The position numbers and the translations under genes are program-made. From NCBI GenBank assembly GCA_015069015.1, contig SVJK01000017.1:1-35313 (forward strand): DNA of 35,313 nt, in the 5' to 3' direction. The DNA comes from Oscillospiraceae bacterium. Lineage in GTDB: Bacteria; Bacillota; Clostridia; UMGS1810. Under the pieces are notes generated by a model. That model saw only the letters and a program-made list of their open reading frames with translations. It was not told the DNA's origin and did no database searches. Positions 25,671-34,473 of the stretch are shown here, piece after piece; within the stretch, counting starts at the first letter, position 1; each line of letters starts with the position of its first letter.

Positions 25671-25704
25671 AACTGCCTCACCTTATAGGTGGGGCAGTTT
25701 TTTA
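25671..25704 (+). terminator. Terminator of the ABC operon
   Basis: AACTGCCTCACC-TTATA-GGTGGGGCAGTT, a 12-bp stem followed by T residues. A related terminator with compensating base changes follows the second binding-protein gene. Confidence 0.9.
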
Positions 25705-25721
25705 CTGTATAGGAAATTACG

Positions 25722-25790
25722 CAGAATTTAGTTCGCGAGACAAGATGTATATCAAATTACGCCCGCGACTTGGGTGCAGGCTCAGCCTGC
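25722..25790 (+). repeat. Dispersed hairpin repeat, copy 2
   Basis: Reverse-complement copy of 11281-11350. The stems GCAGGC/GCCTGC are unchanged, while the three-base loop differs (TCA against ACT on the same strand). The last hairpin is followed by TTTTTT, so this copy could act as a terminator on the plus strand. Confidence 0.85.
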
Positions 25791-25803
25791 TTTTTTGTGT
25801 AGT

Positions 25804-25830
25804 GATTAGGGATTAGGGAATAGAGAATAG
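25804..25830 (+). repeat. Short GATTAGG-type tandem repeat
   Basis: Two exact GATTAGG units are followed by two degenerate GAATAG/AGAATAG units. It is noncoding and next to the dispersed repeat and the MITE-like element. Confidence 0.5.
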
Positions 25831-25877
25831 TGCCATAATTTGGGGTTTAACAATAATTCAAAATGAAACGAATCAAA

Positions 25878-26016
25878 GCCTCCCTTGTGTAAAGGGAGGT
25901 GGGTTTGCGTAGCAAACTCGGAGGGATTGTAAATGGCTAAATAATGTAAAAACACAAAAAGAGAAACAATCCCTCAGTCTCACTGCGTTCGACAGCTCCC
26001 TTTACACAAGGGAGCC
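25878..26016. mobile_element. MITE-like inverted-repeat element
   Basis: About 139 bases with two roughly 50-base imperfect inverted arms. The left arm starts GCCTCCCTTGTGTAAAGGGA and ends GGAGGGATTGT; the right arm, read on the minus strand, starts GGCTCCCTTGTGTAAAGGGA and ends TGAGGGATTGT. The outer TCCCTTTACACAAGGGA is itself palindromic. The A-rich centre has no coding capacity. No clear target-site duplication is visible. The remaining gap to 26224 holds only a small AACGCA/TGCGTT hairpin. Confidence 0.75.
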
Positions 26017-26223
26017 TAAGTTTTTTTTGAAAGATTCAGTAGAAATGTTCGATATGATACCCTATTTATGGGTAGCAAGTAATCATTGTATTGCTGACAT
26101 GCCAATTAAAAACGCACTTTTGCGTTGCCGGTAATATTAGTTCTATGACCGAAAATGAAACCTTCTGTTGTTGATACATTTTAAATATGAAATCTCAGGA
26201 CATATATTGTTGTTGTACAAAAA

Positions 26224-26252
26224 TTGACAAATTACATATACTGTTGTATAAT
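26224..26252 (+). promoter_or_regulatory. Promoter of the second binding-protein gene
   Basis: Perfect TTGACA (26224-26229) and TATAAT (26247-26252) with a 17-base spacer. It makes the duplicated gene independent of the transporter operon. Confidence 0.88.
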
Positions 26253-26315
26253 AAAAAATGGATAATTTAGTTGAAACCATTATTCAAAATAACAAATATT
26301 AACGGAGGTTCAAAC

Positions 26316-28028
26316 ATGAAAAAGACACTCAGATTTATTGCGGTGATTTCTCTGATTGCACTTGTGTTTTCAATTTTTTCTGCGTGTGGCAGTGAAGATG
26401 ATGATTCACAGCGCAACGAAAAAAGAAGAAGCGTCAAAACTGAACAAAGGGAAAAAGATGTTAAAGGAAAACGTCCTGAACACGATGGCAAAGAATTCAC
26501 GTTCTGGACAATAATGGACGGTCTGTCACAGAGAGCCGGAATTGTAGATTACAATGATATGCTCATGTTCAAAGAGTTGGAAAAAGCAACAGGTGTGCAC
26601 ATCAGATTTATGCATCCAATTGCAGGTTCAAGCGGTAATGAAGCATTTATAACAATGATTTCTTCCGATGACAGAGCAGAACTTGTAGACTTCAATTGGA
26701 GTGCATATCCCGGTGGTCCTCAGCAGGCTATTGATGATGGTGTGATCATTGCCCTCAATGATTATCTCAAAGAAAATGCTCCCAACTTCTACGCTTGCGT
26801 AAGTGGAGATGAAGGGCATTTTATTTTCAGAGAAGGTCTTGCAGACATAGAAACAAGCCCCAAATACTGGAAAGCACAGAGCACAACAGCTGACGGTCAG
26901 TTCTATGGCTTCAATGTTCTCAACATTGGTACAACAAGAGGTTTCGGCGGTCTCTACATCAGAGGCGACCTTCTGAAAAAATGGGGAATGGGAATTCCTA
27001 CAAACATTGCTGAATGGGAAACAGTTTTTGCCAAAGCAAAATCAGAAGGAATTCAGTATCCCTTCTCATCAACACTTGATGTAATTTCATTCAATAGTTA
27101 TGGTGCTCAGGGATTCAACACAGCATATGGTGTAGGTAAGGGTGTCTATCTTGAAAATAACAAGGTAGTATTTGCTCCTTTCCAGCCCGGCTACAAAGAA
27201 TATGTAGCAAAAATGGCAGAATGGGTAAAAAAAGGGTATCTTGATCCATCTTTCTCAACAAATGACGGTGAAACAGTAAGATCACATATCGTAAACAACC
27301 GGGCAATTGCTTCCTGGGGTTATATCGGCGGTGACCTTGGTACAATTACACCTGCAGGTCAGAAATTTGACCCCAATTTTGAAGTTGTAGCTTGTCCTTT
27401 CCCGTCAGAAGCAGACGGAACACCATCAAAATATCAGATGACATATGTAGAGGCTTCTGACCGTGCTATTGCAATCACCTATAACTGCGGTAACTATGAA
27501 AAAGCTATGCAGTGGGCTGATTACTTCTACAGTAAAGAAGGCGCAATCCTCAACATTTTTGGCGTTGAGGGATATACATTTACCAAAGAAGAGACTGCTG
27601 ATAGAACCGTATATACATACACAGACAGAATCACAAATTACCACGGATTCAATTCTATAGAAGAAGCGTTATATTATTACATGCTTCCCTGTAACCATCC
27701 GGGATTCAACCAGCATCCTGACTATCTCAATGCCTACTATCCGTTTCAGACTCAGAAAGATGCTCTTATCACTTGGAATCTCTCTTCAGAAGAATCCAAA
27801 AAACATGCTATTCCTTCACTCAACTTTACACAGGATGAACTTGATGGAATGCTTGATGTAAGCTATACTGCTGAAGCTCCCCTCGAAACAGCTATCAACG
27901 AAATCATTCGTGGAGAAGCATCAATTGATACATATGATGCAGCTATAGCAAAAGCTAAACCTGAATATAAAACATATATTAAGATTCACCAAGATGCATA
28001 CAACAGATATCTCAAAAAAATGAAATAA
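26316..28028 (+). CDS. Extracellular solute-binding lipoprotein, copy 2
   Basis: A 570-residue paralogue of the protein at 24012, with the same lipoprotein signal (Cys24 in SIFSACGSED) and long identical stretches, for example FNVLNIGTTRGFGGLYIRGD. It differs by an insert of about 23 highly charged residues just after the lipidated Cys (around 26-49), which would lengthen the linker from the membrane. Scattered substitutions lie in the mature part, so binding preference may have shifted. The start at 26316 has AACGGAGG upstream; the in-frame ATG at 26271 lies before this site. It has its own promoter and terminator and probably feeds the same permease pair. It is most likely a tandem duplicate rather than an independent system. 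Confidence 0.93.
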   Translation: MKKTLRFIAVISLIALVFSIFSACGSEDDDSQRNEKRRSVKTEQREKDVKGKRPEHDGKEFTFWTIMDGLSQRAGIVDYNDMLMFKELEKATGVHIRFMHPIAGSSGNEAFITMISSDDRAELVDFNWSAYPGGPQQAIDDGVIIALNDYLKENAPNFYACVSGDEGHFIFREGLADIETSPKYWKAQSTTADGQFYGFNVLNIGTTRGFGGLYIRGDLLKKWGMGIPTNIAEWETVFAKAKSEGIQYPFSSTLDVISFNSYGAQGFNTAYGVGKGVYLENNKVVFAPFQPGYKEYVAKMAEWVKKGYLDPSFSTNDGETVRSHIVNNRAIASWGYIGGDLGTITPAGQKFDPNFEVVACPFPSEADGTPSKYQMTYVEASDRAIAITYNCGNYEKAMQWADYFYSKEGAILNIFGVEGYTFTKEETADRTVYTYTDRITNYHGFNSIEEALYYYMLPCNHPGFNQHPDYLNAYYPFQTQKDALITWNLSSEESKKHAIPSLNFTQDELDGMLDVSYTAEAPLETAINEIIRGEASIDTYDAAIAKAKPEYKTYIKIHQDAYNRYLKKMK

Positions 28029-28042
28029 TATAGTTTCATAGT

Positions 28043-28080
28043 AACCTGCCTCGCCCTTATAGGCGAGGCAGGTTGTATTA
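28043..28080 (+). terminator. Terminator of binding-protein copy 2
   Basis: A 13-bp stem, AACCTGCCTCGCC / GGCGAGGCAGGTT, with a CTTATA loop and a TTGTATT tail. It is homologous to the terminator at 25671, with A-T changed to G-C and T-G changed to T-A in the stem. Confidence 0.85.
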
Positions 28081-28186
28081 TAAGAAGAAAAATGTCTTGG
28101 AAGGTTTCAAAATATCAGGTACGTTAATATTGAAAAGTCTATAGTTTGATAATATAAAAAAACATATATTATTTTAGTATAAAAAA

Positions 28187-28215
28187 TTGACAAGTCACTA
28201 TATATGGTGTATAAT
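28187..28215 (+). promoter_or_regulatory. Promoter of the zinc-ribbon pair
   Basis: TTGACA (28187-28192) and TATAAT (28210-28215) with a 17-base spacer, about 50 bases before the start codon. Confidence 0.85.
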
Positions 28216-28266
28216 ATAATAAATTTGTGTCGTTTGAACACATTTATTTTAAGGAGGTAATTTATT

Positions 28267-28947
28267 ATGGCATTTTGTGAAAAATGTGGTGGGCAGATTG
28301 CAGATAACATGAAGTTCTGTGACAAATGCGGAGCTCCCGTTGCAACTCAGGCGGCAAATGCTGCACAGCCCCAGCAGGGTTATGCTTATCAGCAGCCCAT
28401 TTATCAGCAGAAAGTTTCTGCAGGAAAAGGAATTTTGAACTTGGCAAAATCATATTTGCCCGCAAATCTTACAACACCCGGTGACCGTACATTGCATTGG
28501 ATAGGCTTGGGTTCACTTGCTGCTCTTGCAATTACATATATCGTGTGCTTCTTCCTTGGTATGAATGAAATGTGCTTTCCCATCGCTGCAGGTGCAGTTG
28601 AAGATGGCGAGGGTGCAAATGCAATCTGGATGGTAATCTATTTTGCTCTTAATCTCGCACCTCTTTATTTTGCACTCAAAGCACTCAAACCCGAAGCAAA
28701 CAAATTATCTGCATTGATTGCATCCGCTGCATGCTTTGTTGTAACAATTCTTTCACTCATCATCTGGGGTATATGTGAAGCAGGCGAATTTATGGAAGCT
28801 GTAATGGAATATAGTGATAGCCCCAACACAGCGGCTTGGTATTTCCTTAACGATTCTTTGTGTGATGCTTGGTATCTCAAACTTATTCTTCCTCTCGGAG
28901 CAATTTTTGGATTTGGAATTGATTATCTTGTAAAGAAAGAGAAATAA
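28267..28947 (+). CDS. Zinc-ribbon membrane protein
   Basis: A 226-residue protein. Residues 4-25 form a zinc ribbon with two CxxCG knuckles (FCEKCGGQIAD, FCDKCGAP). A Gln/Ala/Tyr-rich linker follows (about 28-57), then about four hydrophobic segments between 75 and 220. This layout is common in uncharacterised Firmicutes membrane proteins, with the ribbon probably on the cytoplasmic side. The start follows a strong TAAGGAGG site. The next gene begins 28 bases later with no terminator, so the two are a transcription unit. No catalytic motif is visible, and I do not assign a function. Confidence 0.82.
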   Translation: MAFCEKCGGQIADNMKFCDKCGAPVATQAANAAQPQQGYAYQQPIYQQKVSAGKGILNLAKSYLPANLTTPGDRTLHWIGLGSLAALAITYIVCFFLGMNEMCFPIAAGAVEDGEGANAIWMVIYFALNLAPLYFALKALKPEANKLSALIASAACFVVTILSLIIWGICEAGEFMEAVMEYSDSPNTAAWYFLNDSLCDAWYLKLILPLGAIFGFGIDYLVKKEK

Positions 28948-28975
28948 TTTTGTGTAATAACGAAGGAATAAACAA

Positions 28976-30172
28976 ATGTCGGTTTTAGTGATAGTATTTT
29001 TTGCTTTTTTAATATATGTTTCATATTGCAAAATAGTATCTTTGTTATTCAGAGGAAAACAAAGAAATAGGTTCTTTGCAACCGCTTTGTGCACCTTTAT
29101 GCCGATATTTGGCTCAATTCCGGGACTTATTATTGCCACAAAATATGAAAAAAGAGTAGGCGGTCTTGCTCCCAAAATGAATGAATACCTACTGCGTATC
29201 ATAATCGTTATTTTGCAGATGGCAACCGTGTTTATGCTCTTTTTGCCCTTCTTTAAATCTGATGGAATATATGCATCAGGTATAAATGTTATATATGGTC
29301 TGACAATTGGTGGTGAGACAATATTCAGGGAAGCATCTTTCTTTTCCTATCTCATATTTGCACCGTTTGTTTCAGCATTTATAAACATACTGGATATAAA
29401 ATATAATATCCGAAATATAATAACATACACAGTGTCACTCATTCTTTCTCTTTCAGTTGTTCTTATAGCTTTGTTTGCTGATATCGACGCTTCGCTTGAC
29501 AACACCGCTTTCTTGTGGTTGTATGCCATAGTCAATGTTGGTATTATGCTGATTTCTGAATTTTCCATTATTTGCGTCAGGAATAAAAAGCTTGCCGGTT
29601 TTGAACAGGATGAAGAAGGTATTTATGGAACCGATATATCCGAAGAAGAGAATGTTGTCGATGTAGAGCAGTCTCAGAATGAGGATATATTAGATGAAAC
29701 CAATCTGTACAAGTGTTCAAGATGTGGTAACATGGTCAAAAAAGGAGAGATGTGTCCATGCCGTGAGGCAAATGACACCCTTGGCAAAATTCTTGCTTCC
29801 GGCGGAAATGAAGAACCGGGTAGATTTTGTGTATATTGCCATCGCAAACTTGAAGATGGCAAGGAGTGTAGTTGCGTCGGTGACGGCTTTGGTATAACAG
29901 TAAAAACCGAGCAGTCCGAACGCAGAAAATGTCAGTATTGTGGACAAGTTCTCGTAGGCGACAGTGTGTGTGTGTGTGAAAAAATTATGAAAAAGTCCGT
30001 TTCGGCATCTCCCGGTGAGATAGAATCGGATTCGGGATTATATTTTAAACAGGTGGCAAAGAAATCTGAAGATAAGATATCAGATGAAATTGCAGATCTT
30101 GAAAGAAAAATAGAAGAACGTTTTTCAAAAGTTAAAGAAACTCTTTTGAATAATGATAATCATGAAGTTTGA
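28976..30172 (+). CDS. Polytopic membrane protein with three C-terminal zinc ribbons
   Basis: A 398-residue protein that I do not recognise as a named family. The N-terminal half (about 1-205) has roughly six hydrophobic segments. An acidic linker follows (about 215-240, rich in E and D). Three similar metal knuckles lie at about 244-340: KCSRCG...CPC, FCVYCH...CSC and KCQYCG...CVC, each a CxxC paired with a CxC. The last 35 residues (DKISDEIADLERKIEERFSK) look like a coiled coil. The arrangement suggests a membrane protein with a cytoplasmic metal-binding and oligomerisation tail. It is co-transcribed with the preceding zinc-ribbon gene and ends at a bidirectional terminator. Confidence 0.78.
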   Translation: MSVLVIVFFAFLIYVSYCKIVSLLFRGKQRNRFFATALCTFMPIFGSIPGLIIATKYEKRVGGLAPKMNEYLLRIIIVILQMATVFMLFLPFFKSDGIYASGINVIYGLTIGGETIFREASFFSYLIFAPFVSAFINILDIKYNIRNIITYTVSLILSLSVVLIALFADIDASLDNTAFLWLYAIVNVGIMLISEFSIICVRNKKLAGFEQDEEGIYGTDISEEENVVDVEQSQNEDILDETNLYKCSRCGNMVKKGEMCPCREANDTLGKILASGGNEEPGRFCVYCHRKLEDGKECSCVGDGFGITVKTEQSERRKCQYCGQVLVGDSVCVCEKIMKKSVSASPGEIESDSGLYFKQVAKKSEDKISDEIADLERKIEERFSKVKETLLNNDNHEV

Positions 30173-30175
30173 ACA

Positions 30176-30215
30176 AAAACAGGTCTCTGAATGTATCAGA
30201 GACCTGTTTATTTAA
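30176..30215. terminator. Bidirectional terminator
   Basis: ACAGGTCTCTGA and TCAGAGACCTGT form a perfect stem with a short loop, A-rich on the left and T-rich on the right. It is shared by the zinc-ribbon operon and the convergent pyruvate kinase gene, whose stop codon it overlaps slightly. Confidence 0.85.
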
Positions 30216-31624
30216 ATTGTTTCAACAATAATCATATTTGTGTTTCCGCTTCGACCGTTTGTGAGACCTCCGGTCATAACAATTGTATCTCCCTTTTGGA
30301 GATTAAGCACACCTTTGGCGGCTTTACATGCGTGATAGAAAAGAACATCTGTAGAATTGAAAAAATCGCTGAGCACAGGGATTACACCCCAGGAAAGAGC
30401 AAGCTTATACCAAGCCTTTTTGTCGGTTGTCATACCGATAATATCCATAGGTGAGCGGAATCTTGAAACCATTCTTGCCGTCATTCCCGACATTGATGAA
30501 ACAACAATTGCTTTTGCATTAATATCTATTGCCATCCCACATGTAGAATGAGAAACCGCATCCACATTATTTCTTATTTTAAATTCGGTATTCTTAAATC
30601 TTTTTGTATAATTTATGTGGCTTTCTGTTTCTTCAACAATTCCTGCCATTGTCTTCACGGTTTCTGTAGGGTACTTTCCTGCAGCGGATTCTCCCGAAAG
30701 CATAACGGCACTCGTACCGTCATAAACTGCATTTGCCACATCTGAAATTTCTGCTCTTGTTGGTCTTGGATTATATATCATAGACTCAAGCATTTCAGTT
30801 GCAGTAATAACTCTTTTTCCTAAAAGCCTGCATTTTTCAATAATATATTTCTGGACAGCAGGAAGCTCAGTAAAAGGAATTTCCACCCCAAGATCGCCCC
30901 TTGCAATCATAATTCCATCACATTCCGAACATATTTCATCAATATTGTCAATTCCCGTACGGTTTTCAATCTTTGCAATAAGTCCTATGTTTTCTCCTCC
31001 GTTTTCACAGAGGAAATTTTTTACATCAAGAATATCCTGTCTTGATGAAACAAATGATGCGGCAACATAATCAACATCGTTTTTGATACCGAAAAGAAGA
31101 TCGTTTTTATCCTGCTCACTCAGATATGTCTTGTTGAGAACTTTTCCGGGGAAGCTCATGCTTTTTCTGTCAGATAATGTTCCGCCAATCATCACATCAC
31201 ATATGACATCGGTATCGGTGATTTTCTTTACTTTGCATATAACCAGACCGTTGTTTACTAAAATAGTATCGCCGATTTCTAAATCATCCGTTAGTTTTTC
31301 ATAATTCACGCCAACGCATTTCTGATTTCCAATCACATCCCTGATGGTAAACGTAAATTCATCACCGTCACTAAGAACAATACTTCCGTTTTCAAAAGTT
31401 TTTATCCTGTACTCAGGGCCTTTTGTGTCAAGCATAATCGCCACGGGGATTTCCAACTTTTCTCTTACGGATTTCACCATGTCAATTTTTTTTTGGTGAT
31501 CTTCATATGTACCGTGGGAGAAATTAAGTCTTGCAACGTTAAGCCCCGCAAGGCACATATCGGTAAACACCTGCTCGCTGTCACTCGACGGTCCCAGTGT
31601 ACATATAATTTTGGTTTTTCTCAT
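30212..31624 (-). CDS. pyk: Pyruvate kinase
   Basis: A 470-residue glycolytic enzyme that transfers phosphate from phosphoenolpyruvate to ADP. The N-terminal KIICTLGPSSDSEQVF and LNVARLNFSHGTYEDH carry the substrate-binding Arg and Asn. The active-site Lys is in IGLIAKIENRTGIDN, the Mg-binding Glu/Asp in DGIMIARGDLGVEIP (about 237-251), and the family signature in VITATEMLESMI followed by PTRAEISDVANAVYDG. The C-terminal allosteric domain is complete. The extra PEP-utiliser-like C-terminal domain of Bacillus enzymes is absent, so it is the shorter form. It has its own promoter and is a single-gene unit. Confidence 0.97.
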   Translation of the reverse strand: MRKTKIICTLGPSSDSEQVFTDMCLAGLNVARLNFSHGTYEDHQKKIDMVKSVREKLEIPVAIMLDTKGPEYRIKTFENGSIVLSDGDEFTFTIRDVIGNQKCVGVNYEKLTDDLEIGDTILVNNGLVICKVKKITDTDVICDVMIGGTLSDRKSMSFPGKVLNKTYLSEQDKNDLLFGIKNDVDYVAASFVSSRQDILDVKNFLCENGGENIGLIAKIENRTGIDNIDEICSECDGIMIARGDLGVEIPFTELPAVQKYIIEKCRLLGKRVITATEMLESMIYNPRPTRAEISDVANAVYDGTSAVMLSGESAAGKYPTETVKTMAGIVEETESHINYTKRFKNTEFKIRNNVDAVSHSTCGMAIDINAKAIVVSSMSGMTARMVSRFRSPMDIIGMTTDKKAWYKLALSWGVIPVLSDFFNSTDVLFYHACKAAKGVLNLQKGDTIVMTGGLTNGRSGNTNMIIVETI

Positions 31625-31678
31625 AGTAGCACCCCCTAAATATATTTAAAGCAACGTAATAAAACAATGTATATATTA

Positions 31679-31707
31679 ATTATAACACAATTAACATAAT
31701 GATACAA
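31679..31707 (-). promoter_or_regulatory. Promoter of pyk
   Basis: On the minus strand, TTGTAT (31707-31702) and TATAAT (31684-31679), spaced by 17 bases. Confidence 0.75.
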
Positions 31708-31710
31708 CAC

Positions 31711-33642
31711 CTATCTGTATAACTCTGATTCAATTCCATACCATACATCCTCGGTTTCAAAACCTCTTCTCCAGCTTGCCACTCCGGCAAGGTTATACCG
31801 TTTTGAAAGAATAACCCTGTTCTTAATTGTGTCGGCATTTTCCATCCACATAACATATTCCTTTTCGCCGTCTGTCCATTTATATTTGTTTAGCATATAT
31901 TTGCCGTCATATTCGGGCATAATATTAAAGAGATTTATCTTATTAATCGCATCTTTCATCGAAAATGTATATGATTTAACGGCTTTTGAATTTTTTACTT
32001 CCCAATACCTGATATAATATGGCATCCCAAGAAGGAGTTTTTCTCCTTTCACTTCGTTCAAGGTAGTATTAATGCAATACTCTGTCCATTGCATACCTGC
32101 AACAGGGCCGGGAGTCCTGCTTCCTGAGGAATACTGATCATATGCCATAAGAGCAACATAATCACATATCTTTCCAAGGGCATTTCTGTCATAACACATT
32201 GACCAGGTTGAACTTGTTGGCTCAAATCTGTTCACACACACAGAAATTGTCGCACCGAGAGTATGAGCCATAATGGCAATCTCTTTGACGTGATTGGTAT
32301 ATGCGCCTCGGTCTTTTTCATACATATTTTCAAAATCAAAGTTGATGCCGTCAAGACCGAATGTAAGAATATATTCAAGCAGCTTGTCAGATGCTTGTTT
32401 TCTCATTGTGTTGCTGTTTAAAATAAGAGAGGCAGTATAGGTTTTAAAATCGGTTTTATACATTGCCCAAACCTCATAACCTCTTGATTTTGCATAATCA
32501 ATATAATCCTGTTTCAATGACGAGTTGAAAAACAATCCTTTCCCGTTTTCGTCATACATTTCGGTGACAACTTCGTTGCTTCTTTTTTCGCTTGAAACTC
32601 TGAAGCAAGTTGGTGAAACAGTTGTTACACCGGGCGTTTCATAGGATGGGGGAGAAGAGAACACTTCCCAGGTAAGGTTTATGGGATAATTCTTTTTAAT
32701 TCCTCTTGTGTGGGAGTATACTTTCGTAACATTTCCGATTGTTAATAATTTAATTTCGGAATAACCCTTGTATTTTTTTGTCTGTCCGTTAATAGTCACG
32801 GAAACATCGTAATTTGCTTCCATAACGGTGAAAGGACCCGATTGATTCATCTTCGGATATAAGATGTTACTGATATGATTTGTAACAGAATAACCCAGTT
32901 CTTCGGCCTTTTTGTATGTTTCCTTCACATATTCAGATTCGTCTTTTGCACTTCCTGAAAGATTTTCGTGAATATTGGAAAAATGATTGTTCAAAAATAA
33001 ATTTGCAGAATTTATTATTTCGCTTTCATCACCTTTTGGAATGTATGCTTTCATAGCACTAAGAATTATTGATGCACATTGAGCTCTTGTTGCATATCCT
33101 TTCGGTCTGAAGCTTCCGTCGGGGAAACCGGATATAACACCGTCACCGGTTACCTTTGCAAGTTCAGATTTCCATATATAATCTTTTTTGATATCAGAAA
33201 AAACGGGAATGGGATATGAGTTTTCATTTCCTGCTATCCTTGAAATCATAATCACAATTTCTTCTCTTGTAACAGGCGCATCAGGTCTGAAAGTTCCGTC
33301 TGTATATCCGGATATAATACTATTTTCAGTCAACGCACAAATACAGTCGTAAAATATGTTTTCTGATGTAATATCCAAAAAACTGTAGTCTCTGTTTTTT
33401 TCAATTATAAATGCACGTGACAAAAGCGCGGCGAATTCTCCCCTTGTAATATTTTGATCAGGATTCACATTTCCGTCATATCCCTTCATTACACCAAGTT
33501 CAAAAAGCTCATTTATGTCATTTTCTGCCCAATGCCTGTCTGTATCTTTAACCGATAATGCGGAAAATTCAAAGGCAATGACACCTGACGATGAGAAAAC
33601 TATGGCGAAAACCAATGTAAGCATTAAAAAAAGTTTTTTCAT
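31711..33642 (-). CDS. SLH-anchored GH18 glycosidase
   Basis: A 643-residue exported protein. Residues 1-23 are a signal peptide (KKLFLMLTLVFAIVFSSSG). Three SLH repeats follow (about 30-200; HWAENDINELFELGVMKGYD, ITRGEFAALLSRAF, VTREEIVIMISRIAG, ATRAQCASIILSAM). The C-terminal half is a GH18 domain resembling the YaaH/SleL spore-coat and cortex glycosidases: LDGINFDFENMYEKDRG (the last Glu of DxxDxE is the acid catalyst), DYVALMAYDQYSSG, LLLGMPYYIRYW and GVASWRRGFETED. It probably cuts beta-1,4 GlcNAc linkages in peptidoglycan or chitin-like glycans at the cell surface. The start is the Met at 33642 that opens the signal peptide; the frame extends to 33726 without a signal-like sequence. SLH repeats at the N-terminus are an alternative to the LysM repeats of spore enzymes. 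Confidence 0.9.
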   Translation of the reverse strand: MKKLFLMLTLVFAIVFSSSGVIAFEFSALSVKDTDRHWAENDINELFELGVMKGYDGNVNPDQNITRGEFAALLSRAFIIEKNRDYSFLDITSENIFYDCICALTENSIISGYTDGTFRPDAPVTREEIVIMISRIAGNENSYPIPVFSDIKKDYIWKSELAKVTGDGVISGFPDGSFRPKGYATRAQCASIILSAMKAYIPKGDESEIINSANLFLNNHFSNIHENLSGSAKDESEYVKETYKKAEELGYSVTNHISNILYPKMNQSGPFTVMEANYDVSVTINGQTKKYKGYSEIKLLTIGNVTKVYSHTRGIKKNYPINLTWEVFSSPPSYETPGVTTVSPTCFRVSSEKRSNEVVTEMYDENGKGLFFNSSLKQDYIDYAKSRGYEVWAMYKTDFKTYTASLILNSNTMRKQASDKLLEYILTFGLDGINFDFENMYEKDRGAYTNHVKEIAIMAHTLGATISVCVNRFEPTSSTWSMCYDRNALGKICDYVALMAYDQYSSGSRTPGPVAGMQWTEYCINTTLNEVKGEKLLLGMPYYIRYWEVKNSKAVKSYTFSMKDAINKINLFNIMPEYDGKYMLNKYKWTDGEKEYVMWMENADTIKNRVILSKRYNLAGVASWRRGFETEDVWYGIESELYR

Positions 33643-33719
33643 TTCATTAAGAAACCTTTCTTTTGTGTATATTGATAGTAATTTTTTACATATTTTGTAT
33701 AAAAATATATGATATTGCT

Positions 33720-33749
33720 TTGACAAATGAATATTTGATATGCTATAAT
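33720..33749 (+). promoter_or_regulatory. Promoter of eda-kdgK
   Basis: TTGACA (33720-33725) and TATAAT (33744-33749) with an 18-base spacer, 40 bases before the eda start. Confidence 0.8.
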
Positions 33750-33788
33750 AATACCATAAATAGTTATTTTTCGCAAGGAGGAATAAAA

Positions 33789-34433
33789 ATGGATAAACAC
33801 ACAGTTATTCAGAAGATTAAAGATGTAGGTATAGTTGCTGTTGTAAGAGCGGAAAATGCTGAAAAAGCAATGAAGATTACCGATGCATGTATCGCAGGAG
33901 GAGTTCCTGCAATTGAAATGACATTCACAGTTCCCAAGGCTCACAAGGTTATTGAAGAACTTTCAAATCATTATACAGAAAATGATATCATTCTTGGAGC
34001 AGGTACAGTTCTTGATGCAGAAACTGCACGTATCGCAATCCTTTCCGGTGCGCAGTACATAGTAAGCCCTTATTTTGATGAAGAAACCATCAAACTCTGT
34101 AACAGATATGCAGTTCCCTGTATGCCCGGATGCATGACAATTCACGATGTTGTAAAAGCGCTCGAACTCGGATGTGACATCATAAAACTCTTCCCCGGAG
34201 ATGCTTTTGGCCCCGGTATGGTAAAAGCAATCAAAGGCCCCATTCCTCAGGCAAACATTATGCCCACAGGCGGTGTTGATGTGAACAATGTTGCAGACTG
34301 GATCAAAGCAGGTGTTGTAGCAGTAGGAGCCGGCGGATCTCTAACAGCAGGTGCAAAAACAGGTAACTATGAACTCATCACAGAAACAGCAAAACAGTTT
34401 GTTGAAAACATTAAGATAGCAAGAGCAAAATAA
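33789..34433 (+). CDS. eda: KDPG/KHG aldolase
   Basis: A 214-residue class I aldolase that splits 2-keto-3-deoxy-6-phosphogluconate into pyruvate and glyceraldehyde 3-phosphate. The catalytic Glu is in VPAIEMTFTVP (about residues 40-50), and the Schiff-base Lys is in CDIIKLFPGDAFGP (about 130-143). GAGTVLD and MPTGGVDVNN complete the TIM-barrel pattern. Length is typical. The start at 33789 has CAAGGAGGAATAA upstream; the open frame extends to 33663 across the promoter and is rejected. The kinase-like gene follows after 40 bases, so the pair should make and cleave KDPG from 2-keto-3-deoxygluconate, the end of hexuronate breakdown. Confidence 0.95.
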   Translation: MDKHTVIQKIKDVGIVAVVRAENAEKAMKITDACIAGGVPAIEMTFTVPKAHKVIEELSNHYTENDIILGAGTVLDAETARIAILSGAQYIVSPYFDEETIKLCNRYAVPCMPGCMTIHDVVKALELGCDIIKLFPGDAFGPGMVKAIKGPIPQANIMPTGGVDVNNVADWIKAGVVAVGAGGSLTAGAKTGNYELITETAKQFVENIKIARAK

Positions 34434-34473
34434 TTTTTATTAATAAAATAATTTTACACGGAGGTTTTCCAAA

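Noticed and set aside
25804-26016. CRISPR array or origin iterons suggested by short repeats
   Set aside because: The GATTAGG units are only a few adjacent copies without spacers, and the longer repeats are one inverted pair, which fits a MITE-like element.
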